Shown here: one piece after another, positions 22,484 through 31,830 of the stretch | Position numbering within the stretch: position 1 is the stretch's first letter | How the letters are laid out: each line of letters starts with the position of its first letter | Source: Schistocephalus solidus | Taxonomy: Eukaryota; Platyhelminthes; Cestoda; Diphyllobothriidea; Diphyllobothriidae | NCBI GenBank assembly: GCA_017591395.1 | Contig: WEDG01000769.1 | Coordinates: 186,001-250,000 of the forward strand | Direction: 5' to 3' | DNA length: 64,000 nt | The notes under the pieces: model-generated | Seen by the model: only the letters and a program-made list of their open reading frames with translations | The model's database searches: none | What the model was told of the DNA's origin: nothing | Program-made: the position numbers and the translations under genes

Positions 22484-22629
22484 CTGACCACTATGATTTG
22501 CAGTGTGGGCATCCGTAAAATTCTTTGAAGCCTAATTTTTTGAGCACTTTAAGGAAAGAAACCCTGATGGAACTGAAAACGTCCGGAACTTTGGCTGACC
22601 GATAAAAGCGAAAATGCGAGTCCCAGGAT

Positions 22630-22716
22630 GTAACTGAGAATTAGATGCGATCCCTGGGACAAGAGCGTCATTCGCCTGACGTTTCGGATTCCAACTCGAA
22701 CCCATAATCAGAGACA
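22630..22716 (-). repeat. Hammerhead-like repeat, left arm of inverted pair
   Basis: The minus strand reads CTGATTA, a stem GGGTTC..GAATCC around GAGTTG, then 'gaaacgtcaggcgaat' and 'gctcttgtcccagg'. The order CTGATGA / stem II / GAAA is that of the hammerhead ribozyme core, with one core base changed. It faces the plus copy 11 bases away. Confidence 0.6.
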
Positions 22717-22727
22717 TTATCAGATAC

Positions 22728-22812
22728 AGTCTCTGATGTTGGGCTCGAGTTGGAGTTTGAAACGTTAGGCGAATAAGGCTCTTGTCCCAGCGATCGCATC
22801 TACTTCTTCTCA
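22728..22812 (+). repeat. Hammerhead-like repeat, right arm of inverted pair
   Basis: CTGATG at 22733, GAAAC at 22759, followed by 'gttaggcgaataaggctctt' and 'cagcgatcgcatctacttct'. The stem II sequence is decayed compared with the left arm. Such motifs occur in the terminal repeats of Penelope-like retroelements and in some flatworm SINEs. Confidence 0.6.
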
Positions 22813-22859
22813 ATTACTTCCTTGGACTCGCGTTTTTGCTTGGAGCGAGCCTCTTTCTG

Positions 22860-23050
22860 GCCGCCTGCAAAAATGGCACTTTGCACAAAATGACTACTTT
22901 AGTGGCATTATTTTACCCCTTTATTTTCGATTTATTTATAAATTCCAATGTACTTTATGGAAAACCTGCATAGCATATTCTTTCACCCATATTAATTTGG
23001 TAGAAAACGACGCCTTTTTGCAATTTATACTTAAAAAAGGGAAAGTTCAG
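22860..23050 (+). repeat. Old AT-rich repeat, shared with 16040-16300
   Basis: Shares 'cgcctgcaaaaa', 'gactactt', 'actttatggaaaac' and 'tgcata' blocks in order with the copy in intron 8. Confidence 0.4.
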
Positions 23051-23370
23051 TTTTCTACTTCACAAATAACAATGATTAATGCAAGGAGACTATGCTTTAT
23101 GAATGGGTTTTTCAGTCTCATAATTAGAAACGACTGGACTGGGACGCCCATCAAAACATAATAAAAAGGCCTACGCCATTCTAACCGTGATCGTAGTGCA
23201 GATCACTCTTGGAGTAAATCAGTCTGTGAAAGAAGATTTATAGGTGAAGACCAAAATTTTATACGAATATTTGGGCCGAAGTTCATCAGCCACAGCGGCA
23301 TAACCACGTAATATTCATTGAACTGCCAACAAGCAGCCAGTAGTAATTATAGGGGGGTGTTTAAATGATA

Positions 23371-23697
23371 TGCCACACTGTCAGGACAGGTCCGGGCTGG
23401 TGAAAGTCCGGGCACACGTGTTTCGCCGATACGCTACCACGGCTGGAAACAGCTGCAAGTGATTTGGCTCATCGGGGAATGCCCTAGCGTTCCTCTTGTG
23501 CTTTCTGGCATTGGAATTGCTGCTTTCTACTTTCCTCAGCGTCAATTCTAAAACTGAAGTTCATATACCAGAAAGCACACGAGGAACGCTAGGGGATCTC
23601 CTGATGAATCGAATCCCTTGCAGCGGTAGCATATCGGCGAAACTTGTGTGCCTGGGCCTTTAGCTAGCACCCGTGCCGTCAGTATGGTGCGCGGCAT
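23371..23697. mobile_element. Foldback element with ~135-base inverted arms
   Basis: The left arm (23371-23510) and right arm (about 23563-23697) are reverse complements over long blocks: 'ggcacacgtgtttcgccgat' against 'ggcacacaagtttcgccgat', and 'ccctagcgttcctcttgtg' against 'ccctagcgttcctcgtgtg', then 'ctttctgg' in both. A loop of about 50 bases lies between. There is no coding sequence, so it would be a MITE or foldback element. No target-site duplication was identified. Confidence 0.75.
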
Positions 23698-24052
23698 AAC
23701 ATCTATGTCTATATCTATATCTTGGTTTGAAAGCCGTAATAAATGCTAGTCTGAGGGGTAGCGTTGTGTGCATTCAAAACTGGGATAGATTAGCCCCTGA
23801 ACTCCATCAGAAGGGAATCAGGCTTGCAGAGTAAATCATCAAAATTCAATAGGCTACTGCAGGTTTTGTAAGCAAACCTACCCACAACTGCTCTTCATAT
23901 GCAGTCTTAATTTAGCGTGGGAAGTAAACATCTAGTTCGCGTTTTAACGAGAATCAGCCTTCGAGCAAATAAACATGACACATACTAACTCAGGCAAGAC
24001 TTGCGAGCGAACTTTTTTCAAGCTAAGAAGTCATCGGTAGAGTCAATATTAC

Positions 24053-24216
24053 CCCAAGGGAGCTTCCGAATACTCAACACTGGACGGAGGAGCTGGAGCC
24101 GAAGACACTGCCTGATTCGCCTCAGTCTCGTCCTCCTCTTCCATGAGTTCATCCAATCTTTTCACTCCAAAGAAGGAGTCAACAAAATTTTCGTCCATCT
24201 TCGGCACTTGAACCTT
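24053..24216 (-). CDS. SVIL: SVIL-like exon 6
   Basis: 164 bases after the acceptor 'ttattttccgcttacag', phase 0 start and phase 2 end (donor GTAATA). It encodes 'KVQVPKMDENFVDSFFGVKR' and 'LDELMEEEDETEANQ', an acidic linker upstream of the exon 7 helix. Its last two bases (GG) join the first base of exon 7 to make Gly. It has no strong family motif of its own; assignment rests on phase, strand, spacing and composition. Confidence 0.68.
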
Positions 24217-24439
24217 CTGTAAGCGGAAAATAAAGCACAGCTAAACGCCTGGGGAATTAAAGGCCGGTGACATGAGACATTATTCGGGAGCGTAGGGCTA
24301 CGTCGTAGTGACAGCAGCTGAGACGTCTCTAACCACAGTCTAGAGAGGGAGTGGAAAGCATAGACACGAAAGCGCGGCTTCTCACAACCTTGGTCGGTCA
24401 ATTAGGAGAAAACAGATGTGTTGTGGCACTCGTAATGGG

Positions 24440-24716
24440 GGACTATAAGCCTATATGCTCCCCACAGCATCAAATGGGAAGAAAAAAACCCGTATAATGC
24501 AGGTTGCTTTGCGCTGAACTCCAGGGAAATAAACGTTAAGGCTAAGTTTAGAGTCAGAGGTAAGAGTAGAGTTATGGTTAGGGGTTTGGCTATAGCTAGG
24601 ATTAGGAAACGGTAGTATTTATCCTTCCGACAATTAAGCTCAAGATCATCTACCTTACGGGGAGGGGGCGGTCTTACTCTCCTGTCCTATCGGTGGGGAG
24701 CATGTACAAAATCCCG
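24440..24716 (+). mobile_element. TIR element with TTAGGG-like interior, diverged copy
   Basis: Both ends carry inverted 'atgctccccac' with flanking matches ('gggactataagcctat' left, 'catgtacaaaatccc' right). The interior 24535-24610 is 'gttaggg/aagg'-like, and 'gggggcggtcttactctcct' near the right end matches the 'ggggcggttcctact' block of copy 1. The end sequence differs from the GACCGCC type, so this is a divergent or chimeric member. Confidence 0.5.
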
Positions 24717-24949
24717 ACCAGTTACTGTACCTAGTCACACCACCAGTAGTCTTGTCACTTAATCATGAATGGAAAAGGAAACTGATGCCGCGGAGTTTTC
24801 ACAACCAGACTTAAACTTTCTGCCAAGAAATCCTTATCGCAACTGATGAATATGGCGATCGCCAGTTACTCCAGACAAACAATTGGTAAATATCACAAAG
24901 CAAACTAAACTTTGCGCAGGCGGAGATTTAATAGACATTGATATTTATG

Positions 24950-25115
24950 ATTTGATACTGACAAAGACAGTGGAGACCAGAATGACCATTTCTGGCTTAG
25001 TAACCATTTTCAGCCAGCCGTAACCCACAACAGGTTATAGGGGAGCTAGGATTCGAATACGTGCTCTCTGGTCATTGAGCGTTAAATATTCTAACGGTTT
25101 ACAATTAAGCCAGGG
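24950..25115 (-). repeat. SINE-2 copy
   Basis: Minus strand: a decayed tRNA-like part with 'cgtattcgaatcctagc' as B-box region, then the tail 'ctaagccagaaatggtcatt' and 'tctccactgtctttg'. Confidence 0.6.
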
Positions 25116-25459
25116 GTCAGTTGTGACCGAGAGTATTAATTACGGTACCTTATCTAAATATATAACTACACGCTACGCGACTTCCCGAGAGGACTTAACA
25201 GACGATCACATTACATCACATCGGTAGACACCCCTTACTAGTAATAGTTATAGAAGTCATCGAATGTGTTCGCAGGTGCGAACCCCGATTCTTATTCCTC
25301 AAATGTGGCAACCCTTTAGGCCAGACCTATAAGGAACCATGCGCTTCGGTGAGATAACTGTGAACAATACTTGCCAACCATCCGCCTCTAACGTCATCTG
25401 TCCACTCCTATCACCGGTGAGACTACAGTAGGTGCTCCACTCACGCCTTCTGAGTGGTT

Positions 25460-25800
25460 CCACACACAATGACAGCTCGATTCCGACGAAATCCATCGGG
25501 CGGTTCAGGGAAGATGACTTGCGCGTGGATTAGTTTTAAGTGATAGACTCGCGTTGCAGCTATCGAACTCTCTCTTCCTTCACCCGTCTGTGCCCGGTGT
25601 CAAGAAAGAGTCAATAAGACCGGAGGCGGGAGAGGACGCAGGTGGCTGGTGCGGCGTAAGCCTGCACCTACGCATGCTACAAGGCCTCCCCATGTTCGTT
25701 ATTTGTTATTGGTGCGCGAACCGAAGAACACCTATCGTGCCCTGATACAGCCCCCATGTTGGTCTGGCGCATCTACCACTCGACCCGTTTAGGAAGCAGC
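25460..25800 (-). repeat. Family A dispersed repeat
   Basis: Co-linear with 18800-19215 ('aagaccggaggcgggaga', 'gcctgcacctacgcatg', 'gcatctaccactcg'). The left end carries the 'gatggatttcgtcggaatcg' family ending on the minus strand. The frames at 25299-25496 and 25554-25745 are parts of this repeat. Confidence 0.65.
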
Positions 25801-26290
25801 TTTTAGGCGAAGGTAGACGCCACGGCAGACTGTAAGGCTAGGATGGGAGAGGACAGAGAACAAGTTCAATCCAGCGCCAACTTCTTCACGATAAACAATC
25901 AACTGCACTTTCAAACAACCAAGACGTGTTAATAATCACAACTTGGAGGCCTACTGAGGATTGAGAGTCGGACTGCAAGAACAGCTCTTACGGTACTCTA
26001 ACTAGCGGGAGATCGGAGTCCCACTGAATGAAGCTTAATCCATGTGGATTTAGGAACCAGGTCGTGTGTGGTACCCATACGCAGTCTGCTCAACCTTTCA
26101 GCACACGAACACCTTCACTTCCCTTGACTGAGTTTTGCCATCGAAGCGCGATGGGCTTGGGATTAGGGGGTGAGGCAGATACAACGCAAGCTTGATCTAC
26201 TACAAACGCATTCATGCACAAACCAAGGCCGCGTCCAGCTCGTGGGATGGTGGTTTACCTCGTTGCTTACAACAGCAGAGCCACCGTGAA

Positions 26291-26631
26291 GGATGACTTA
26301 TGTGCCTCCCTAAACAGGATATGAGAACAGGAACCCCGGCAATACAGGTGTCATTGCTCCAAAATCCAGGGCAAACAAATTTTTAGGTCCATGGTTAGGG
26401 TTGGGGTTAAATGTAGGGGTCAGATTAGCGTTAAGGAAAGTTAAGGGTTAAATATAGGTTTAGAGTTTAGGTTAGGGTTAGGGGCAAGATTAGGACCACG
26501 GTTTAGGCCCATTTTAGGATTCTGATACGATAATATTTACTTTTCCTGGATTTATGCGCAGGATCATGTTTATTGTTTGGGCAAGTAGATCTTATTCTTA
26601 TGTCCTGTTTAGGGGGCCATATAAGTAATCC
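26291..26631 (+). mobile_element. TIR element with TTAGGG-like interior, copy 2
   Basis: Left end 'ggatgacttatgtgcctccc' plus 'taaacaggatatgagaac'. The right end, reverse-complemented, reads 'ggattacttatatggccccc' plus 'taaacaggacataagaat'. The interior 26385-26500 is degenerate TTAGGG repeat. Its length of about 341 bases between matched ends equals that of the copy at 11107. Confidence 0.72.
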
Positions 26632-27586
26632 TTACTGAGTCATCAGTTGGGGGGAGGGGTAGGCAGGAACTTGCACCTCTTGGCATCACAGGTTCAATCA
26701 GAGGAAAAGGACCAAAACCTTCCGCTCGCTTACAACTCAGTTGAGCTGTGAATAGTCGGAGAACTGGTGCATACGACAGTTTTTAAGAAATGGGTTTCTG
26801 TGATAGCTCAAATTTAAAAGCAAATTGCTACACTCAGACATCCGATACACTGATTTAAGTTTCCGGGAGAATGTCGGACAGCGGGATTTGAAACCGTACT
26901 GAATGGTCGGTAAAAGCCATCATTTTAAGCCGGGTGCAGCTGGTAAAATGGGTTCAAGATTCTGCTGATTGATTCAAGGATCCACGCAGCAATTAATTCA
27001 CAGATCAGGACAGGGCTCAATGGCCAACTGGACGAGTTTAAAACTTTAGATGTTCCCGCACTGCCGCTAAATTACGACCGACTGATGATGGCATATAATT
27101 CAGAAATGGCTAGGTCTCTGTCCATTGAGTTTTTCGGTGATATATCGAGAATTCCTTCCCCAGTGTGCCTTAAACAGTTGTCGTGCAGTTGGAAAACAAC
27201 AAGGATTCATCAATAAACCTTGTCAAAGTGCCGCATGCGGTCAAAGTCACATGTCATGAATTAATTAAGGAGAAGGATGTTTCAATAGTCCCTGAAGATA
27301 GAAGTTAGAAATGACGAAGATTACTGAAATAACACGTAAAAATTATGGTTTTGTTTTCGACGGAACGATAAAGGGAGATAGCGAGAGAGAGAGACAGAAA
27401 AAGAGAGGTAGAGAGAGAACAAGAAGGAATGATAGATGCAAAAAATTGCTATTGACACAAAAAAAATCCTGACACAAACTCGCGCCTGGGATAATACACC
27501 TACGCGGGATTAACACAGGAAAAAGAAGAGCACGACTCACACGAACGACAACGAGACTGGAAGTATCCTCCGACCTGGAGCTACAC

Positions 27587-27633
27587 TGCTCCCTTTTCCT
27601 TGGCCAGAGCTGCCGGAGTGAACACTTCCGGAG
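27587..27633 (-). CDS. SVIL: SVIL-like exon 5 (tentative micro-exon)
   Basis: 47 bases after a good acceptor 'gtttcttttacgcag', encoding a split Ala plus 'PEVFTPAALAKEKGA', ending at the weak donor GTGTAG in phase 0. It is the only segment found that satisfies both the phase-1 end of exon 4 and the phase-0 start of exon 6. A stronger GTGAGT donor lies further on at 27539, but the frame needed stops before it. Treat as a prediction. Confidence 0.4.
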
Positions 27634-28528
27634 CTGCGTAAAAGAAACACAGCGAGTTCTTAGATTACGAGATACTTTTATTTGTCCTCCTCATTCAAAA
27701 TTAAGAAGGTTAGAAGAAAAGCCTTGTAGACAAAAGCAAAAGAGACTGCACTGAGCAGTTGAATGTCATCTGCCAGCGATAGTCAGTCATAATCCAGTCA
27801 GAAGGATGCGACTCCAAGTGGCTAGTAGATTTGGCGTCCAACCAGTTGAACTACACACCTAAACTGCGTGTCGGTTGTCCGCCGCTCGGGTCTGCTAGCA
27901 GGATGAACTACGAGAACCCTGTTTAATCTGGGAGTTCAGTGGCGAGGCGGAGCGTTTGTGGCCCGTCCCGAAATCGGGACACACCACCAGTGGATGTTAT
28001 GCACGTATTTGTGAGAAGGGCAGTCAACAACCAAGCCTGTCTTGCAGAGTGAACATAACAAACGTGTGTGCCATCGCAGGCAGACTTGTAACTTATTTGT
28101 TCTCTCGGTTTCAGATGCGATTCGGCAGCAGCGGTGGATTCTTTGTGACGGAGTTGATTCACGCAAGAAGTCCTATACCATCCTTTGAGGTGTGATGGGC
28201 AGGCACTCGGAGACCTGTTGGCATTTATGCCACTTAGGCATCGCTCAATAATTCACCTGATGTAATCGGAGGCAGCCCTAGCAATGTCGCTATGGGGGTT
28301 CACATATTGTAATTGTTCTGGCCATCGAGAGTTTTAAGTAACTACAATACACCAACGGAATGATTCTGAAAACTTAATACCAGCGAAAAAGATACCGGAA
28401 CCAGCGGGCCGAGACGAGAGTGCTTCACACGAGTTTAATTCAGTTTTCTCAGGAAGGTACGTACGTAAACGCCCTTTAGTTTACCCCGTCACCATATAGG
28501 GGTCTAGTACTGGATCATAAAAGCTTAC
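27634..28528 (-). other. SVIL: SVIL intron 4 (0.9 kb)
   Basis: No repeat family was assigned. A plus-strand segment at 28116-28190 follows an excellent acceptor-like tract ('tctctcggtttcag') and starts with ATG, but lacks known motifs. The overlapping frames at 27923-28195 are not assigned. Confidence 0.45.
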
Positions 28529-28585
28529 CCTGTGAGTCATCCACTACTACTGAAGCTCGATCATGTCTGCTCGACACAGGGCTGT
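28529..28585 (-). CDS. SVIL: SVIL-like exon 4 (tentative)
   Basis: 57 bases from the acceptor 'ttctctgcacgaacag' to the donor GTAAGC. It encodes a split Asp and 'SPVSSRHDRASVVVDDSQ', then one base of the next codon. Joined to exon 3 it continues 'IIRKSYSL' as 'SLDSPVSSRHD'. Phases fit on both sides. It has no independent family signature. Confidence 0.45.
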
Positions 28586-28976
28586 CTGTTCGTGCAGAGA
28601 AAACGTAATCTGACCGTACTGATTTCGGGGAAAGGCTACTCGACCCGAAGGCTAATGCCAGTGGTCTATTGCACCCGATTCCGCCTGCGATATTCTTTAC
28701 GTTATCTTAAAACTGGGCTCACGATTGTAAGGAGGAGGGGAAGGGGCGTGGTAGACGCTGCTCAGGTCTGTCATCACTAATTTACGAGCAAATCACCATC
28801 CCTACTTCCGCCACGCTGTGGAGCAGGCAGTACGTATGGCCGTTAGCAACGGCCGGACAATCGCAATGTTCGTCAATGATAGTGAGCCCAAAGGCAGAAC
28901 GGGACGAGTGAGTTCCGTTAGCGATCGGCAAGCATTCGTCATCGAATGTCAATATTCCCTATCTAAACCGGCAAGA

Positions 28977-29135
28977 CAACGAGCCCGTGGCTCAATTGTT
29001 AGAACGTTAGACTTCTGATCAAAGGTTCGAGCCTCGAGTGGGGCACCGCCTGGGGTTGGGTATGCCTGGCTGATGACTGCTAATGAGCCAGAAATAGCAA
29101 TTTCAGTCTCCCCTGTGTTTTTCGGCATTGTTTAT
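28977..29135 (+). repeat. SINE-2 copy with A and B boxes
   Basis: A-box-like 'tggctcaattgttagaac' and B-box 'ggttcgagcc', with an anticodon loop CTTCTGA (TCT, arginine-like). These are followed by the family tail 'ggctgatgactgctaatgag', 'ccagaaatagcaatttcag' and 'tctcccctgtgtttttcggc'. This is the best representative of SINE-2 in the window. Confidence 0.75.
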
Positions 29136-29769
29136 CGCAATATTTTGACCTAAATGGTCACAGTGTAATGCGAGAAAGTAGAAGCTGTTTTTCCAAGGAA
29201 CTGCACGGGCTAAAAAATCAGGATCAGTTCGTCAGAAAGTCACAAGTCTTGCAGTTAGGCTCTTTTGCCCGTAAGAAAGACGAGTAGAGAAGTGAAACTG
29301 AGGATCGGAGCAGTGTTCACGCCGGGACAACAGTGTAAATAGTCTGGCTTCGCGACCTGGTGGGTTTGCCAAAAATCTAGAGACTGAACTTAAGGCGGAG
29401 GTTTTGCATCAAATACGTATGCGAGTGGTTCTAATTTCACTCCGCCGAAAGGGATTCATAGAGGCGCAGCAAGATGATCTTGCATACGATTAAACTTATA
29501 CATTTATGCTGACCACGTTGAGACATTCAGCAGCGAACTCAAGATCCATTGACGAATTTTGCGAATCGAACCTTCGAACCGAATGAATTTGATTCAGCTA
29601 CCGACCGGTCGAGGAAATCGACACGGTTTCAGTTGAACTATTGCGAGCCAACACCGTTGCAGGTACAGTCATAAGAGGATCTCTATCATTAAAAATGACA
29701 GCCGGTTTAGTTCATGCAGAGTAAGGAGAAAAAGAAGAGGATTTGCACATTAATAGGGGGTTTTGACAT

Positions 29770-29865
29770 ATATGCATAATTAATCTGACCCAACTGTGAA
29801 AAGCTAGACAGCCTCGGTTGGATTCAAACCCGCGACGGCAAGAAGAAGGCTTCACTGTAACGCAA
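29770..29865 (-). repeat. SINE-1 3' fragment
   Basis: Minus strand: 'gcgggtttgaatccaaccg' (B-box arm), then 'cttttcacagttgggtcaga'. This matches the body-tail junction of the copy at 8275. Confidence 0.6.
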
Positions 29866-30334
29866 TACGAGACTTAACAGGTTGCTAAATGGAGCGAATA
29901 CTCACTTTGGGCGCGGGTCCAGGATGCGGTTGGAGTGATCGAGTGTCGTTGGAGATGCCGATCTTCATTTCCCCTCTCACCAGCTGACTCCGTCCCCGCA
30001 GCTATCTTTACAACAAATTGTATCGTTGTTGCAGTGGAAGCATCCCCGCGTCCCGACCCCGCAGTTGCCCACAGTGCTGCACTCCCCACCGGTTATCCAA
30101 AGGACACGAAAGAATCCCCCCTTCCATGTAGGGGGAACCATCCATTCCTTATTTTCTGCTGTAACCTTTTACACATTTATATGTTTCTTACTATTAGAAC
30201 ACGTTTCCTATATTTCTGTTGTCATTTCTATGACCGCTGCATTCGCGTGATCAACATGGTAGTTAGCGACTCTGTTCAGTACTCGCACTGATTGGAAACG
30301 ACTACAGCTGCTTACTCGTCCGTGTGTGTGTATG

Positions 30335-30440
30335 TCTTCGGCCGCAACGTCAGTAAAGTCAACGCTCTAACCAACGGAGCCACGAGGCCCCACAGGGAGC
30401 CGTGAATTTTGCACATTGTTATCAACTTGAAAATGCTAGG
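30335..30440 (-). repeat. SINE-1 5' fragment
   Basis: Minus strand: 'ggctccctgtggggcctcgt' plus 'ggctccgttggttagagcgt', an anticodon loop with ACT, then decay. It matches the start of the tRNA-like body at 8365-8410. Confidence 0.6.
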
Positions 30441-30653
30441 TTTTGGTTACTATTGTTCGTGAAAAAAAAACCAAATTACGCTGACAATTCAAAATTACTT
30501 CAATAATTAAGGACGTTTCCATCGAAGAAGAAAATATATACGAAGGGTGCTTAGTGCAAAGGAGAGGTGTTGTTAAAAAAGTGTGCAGTTTTATGCGAAA
30601 AGAGTGTGGGTAAACACCCCTCCGCCGTTCAGAATTCAGTAGCATGTGCTTAC

Positions 30654-30770
30654 CAAGGGAGTAGGATTTGCGGATGATAACCGCCTGCGGAAGTCGCTTG
30701 GGTTCAATCTGAGGTTTCGGTGGAGATTCCGATGCATCCAATGGAGCACGATTTTCATCGGATGCGCCCT
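30654..30770 (-). CDS. SVIL: SVIL-like exon 3
   Basis: 117 bases after the acceptor 'tctgatggccttacag', ending at a strong GTAAGC donor. It starts with two bases of a split Lys codon (phase 1 intron) and encodes 'GASDENRAPLDASESPPKPQ' and 'IEPKRLPQAVIIRKSYSL'. The basic 'RKSYSL' end is typical of disordered, phosphorylatable linkers; no folded domain is expected. Phase agrees with exons 2 and 4. Confidence 0.6.
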
Positions 30771-31734
30771 CTGTAAGGCCATCAGAGTAATTTCAGAAAA
30801 AGTAAAGAATTCTGGACGCGTGGAAGAGAGGTGGGAAATGCAAAACCCACAAATCTTTCTGGAAAAAAAAAGCATGAAAGGGGGCAAGCATTCATGCAGT
30901 AGGCACCTAGTCAAGGATAAAATAGAGTGCATTCCCTTCGGAAAGCATGCATATTTACCCCAGATGTTGTAGCCAAAGTAAGTATTTTGAGGTGAGGAGG
31001 GGATGAGCACACCGTTAAATCGTCATTCGGTTTTGAATGCACGTAATTTGGCAATAGAAGTTTAACTAGATTGGATTTTAGGATCACAACATGAAGAAAA
31101 AGTAGTCAGACTAATGTTTAGAATGCACCACAAAACACCGTCCGGGTCTGTGTACAAGACGGTCGATAGGATAAAGACACGCTAAGAAGATGACTATGAG
31201 GTCGGGCAAAATAATAACATATATGGTGTCAGTGATTAAATCTTTGCCAAAAATGCTCTTTCTAAAACGTGAGCGAATGAGATTTTGGTACAAATCGATC
31301 TGATGGTTGCATATATCGATTTCTGGTGGCACGTTAAAGTTTAACTTAGTCAAAATTACCAACTAGGAGCCATCTCGTAGGCGTGTATGACCCAGTTGAC
31401 TTCGTTAGAAGGGGAGGGGGTTAAAGTCTACCTCACACAACCTTGGCGGCAGACGCTCCAAACACGAAAAGCATGACCTTCAGCTTTGGTTATGTGCGTT
31501 CCTCTGTCCTTACGAGTGGCATTCGTTCGGTCAATTGTTTTTGACTTGTCTTTCCCTTCACAGGACCAGTATCAATAATCCTTGGGCAGTGGTTTGCTTG
31601 ACAGTATGAATCACAGGGCTTCGCACCTGACACTAAGTGCCTTTTCAGGGTAACGGTGGGTGTTTGTTGCCAGAGCAACTGGCATGATCGAATCAAATAC
31701 AAAATAAACGGTGCTTCGTTTAATTTATGGGCTG

Positions 31735-31830
31735 GGGAGGGGCGAAAAATAAATGGTTATTTCTGGCTTATTAGCCGTCATTAGCCAGCCAGGTAGTGCA
31801 ACCCCTGACGCTATGGGTTCCTCCTGGAAA
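31735..31830 (-). repeat. SINE-2 tail fragment
   Basis: Minus strand: 'ggctggctaatgacggctaa' and 'taagccagaaataaccattt', matching the SINE-2 tail at 12505-12540. Confidence 0.6.

Larger units (their letters stand above)
22182..24052 (-). other. SVIL: SVIL intron 6 (1.9 kb)
   Basis: Holds three copies of the hammerhead-like repeat (22406-22483, 22630-22716, 22728-22812), an old AT-rich repeat (22860-23050) and a foldback element (23371-23697). No exon was seen. Confidence 0.7.
24217..27586 (-). other. SVIL: SVIL intron 5 (3.4 kb)
   Basis: Contains TTAGGG-like TIR elements at 24440-24716 and 26291-26631, a SINE-2 copy at 24950-25115 and a family A copy at 25460-25800. No additional exon was recognised. 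The CT-rich frame at 27343-27540 (minus) reflects a pyrimidine tract. Confidence 0.6.
28586..30653 (-). other. SVIL: SVIL intron 3 (2.1 kb)
   Basis: Contains SINE-2 (28977-29135) and SINE-1 (29770-29865 and 30335-30440) copies. A plus-strand open frame at 28818-29018 runs into the SINE-2. A minus-strand segment near 29900-29990 ends at a perfect GTGAGT, but no acceptor fits the required phase. Confidence 0.55.

Noticed and set aside
29890..30000. Minus-strand SVIL exon ending at a perfect GTGAGT near 29904
   Set aside because: No acceptor gives the two-base carry-over required by exon 3 or 4, and the upstream tract is not pyrimidine-rich.
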